Source: Anaerohalosphaeraceae bacterium (GTDB taxonomy: Bacteria > Planctomycetota > Phycisphaerae > Sedimentisphaerales > Anaerohalosphaeraceae). Taken from it: 6,249 nt of DNA. Below the pieces are notes generated by a model, which had not been told where the DNA came from, did no database searches, and saw only the letters and a program-made list of their open reading frames with translations. Shown piece by piece: positions 5,887-6,249 of the stretch. The position numbers and the translations under genes were made by a program. The stretch lies in assembly GCA_030671565.1 (NCBI GenBank), contig DAOVIC010000105.1, positions 1-6,249 of the forward strand. Reading direction: 5' to 3'. How positions within the stretch are numbered: position 1 is the stretch's first letter; each line of letters opens with the position of its first letter.

Positions 5887-5915
5887 ATTATACGGCCATC
5901 GAAACAAATAGCCAC
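5887..5915 (-). promoter_or_regulatory. Promoter of the MFS gene (strong -10, weak -35)
   Basis: TATAAT is perfect at 5892-5887 on the minus strand. The best -35 at 17 nt spacing is GTGGCT (5915-5910), only 3/6. There is no extended -10 TG. Its position in the gap after the upstream gene suggests the MFS gene can be transcribed on its own, perhaps with an activator to make up for the poor -35. Confidence 0.5.
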
Positions 5916-5941
5916 AGAGAATTAAAAATACACCGCCAGCT

Positions 5942-6249
5942 CTATTTGTTTTTCTCGATTATCGCCGCTATCGCCCCGGGTGTTGCTCCTGCCTTGTCGG
6001 CAAGTTCACGCAGCGTTTCGTCTGCAGAAGCCTTCACCCCCGCAGCCGCCAATTTTTCCAGCGCACCCTCAACCGATATACTTTCTTCTTTACAGAATTG
6101 CTCGACCGTTTTTTTTCCAAGTCCCCGTTTTTGTCCGTCTCCGTCCCCGCATCCCTGTCCCCGCCCAAACCCTTCCGGCTTGTCCATATCTCCTAAGGCG
6201 ATAGCGTAAGCCGCATCAGGTGTCATACCATGGATTTCCGCCAGTTCGC
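5942..6249 (-). CDS. C-terminal tail of a larger protein, DUF4405-like ending (5' end outside window)
   Basis: The frame is open from the right edge (first full codon at 6247) to the TAG at 5942-5944, and no start codon has a ribosome binding site, so the ATG at 6226 is probably internal. The visible ~101 residues are soluble. They start with ELAEIHGMTPDAAYAIAL, pass through a Gly/Asp/Lys-rich linker (around GRGQGCGDGDGQKRG) and end with two helical modules, TVEQFCKEESISVEGALEKL and then a segment with ELADKAGATPGAIAAIIE. Tails of this 'FC-x-L-x-ALEKLxxAG ... TLxEIA-x-xGxTP' type occur at the C-terminus of DUF4405-type membrane proteins (cytochrome b-like), which I recall rather than can test here. 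The membrane part would lie to the right of the window. It precedes the MFS gene in the same direction with a gap of about 90 nt and a separate -10 box between them. Confidence 0.6.
   Translation of the reverse strand, partial: ELAEIHGMTPDAAYAIALGDMDKPEGFGRGQGCGDGDGQKRGLGKKTVEQFCKEESISVEGALEKLAAAGVKASADETLRELADKAGATPGAIAAIIEKNK

Overview
The window looks like a piece of a Planctomycetota chromosome, most likely Phycisphaerae. This is an inference from gene content: a tandem DUF1080 (3-keto-disaccharide hydrolase type) secreted protein, a neighbouring DUF1080/LamG-like lipoprotein, moderate base composition and patchy Shine-Dalgarno use. Nothing in the window fixes the taxon.

Layout. Positions 1-1717 (+) hold three phage-flavoured genes: the 3' part of a beta-rich protein of tail type, a small protein with one membrane helix and a coiled coil, and a lipoprotein with an internal Gly-rich hydrophobic segment. 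This stretch is strongly G- and T-rich on the + strand and may be the right end of a prophage or prophage remnant. Positions 1718-2186 contain no protein gene that I trust. They do contain a well-formed minus-strand small RNA unit: a TTGACT-N17-TATAGT promoter, a self-closing 5' domain and a strong hairpin followed by six T. A plus-strand promoter then leads into the next gene.

Positions 2187-4453 (+) carry two exported carbohydrate-type proteins, a lipoprotein and a 505-residue protein with two DUF1080 domains, 47 nt apart and probably cotranscribed. A hairpin at 4475-4509 ends this unit and also serves the convergent gene. Positions 4508-5851 (-) encode an MFS transporter resembling the oxalate/formate or monocarboxylate antiporters, with its own -10 box at 5887-5892. 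Positions 5942-6249 (-) are the C-terminal end of a gene that enters from the right; its soluble tail has repeated short helical modules like those ending DUF4405-type membrane proteins.

How the parts may work together: the DUF1080 pair probably acts in the envelope on glycans or glycosides. The MFS carrier is convergent and separately promoted, so a shared pathway is only possible. The most interesting item is the minus-strand small RNA at 1775-1894, whose promoter, fold and terminator can all be read from the sequence but which I cannot assign to a known family.
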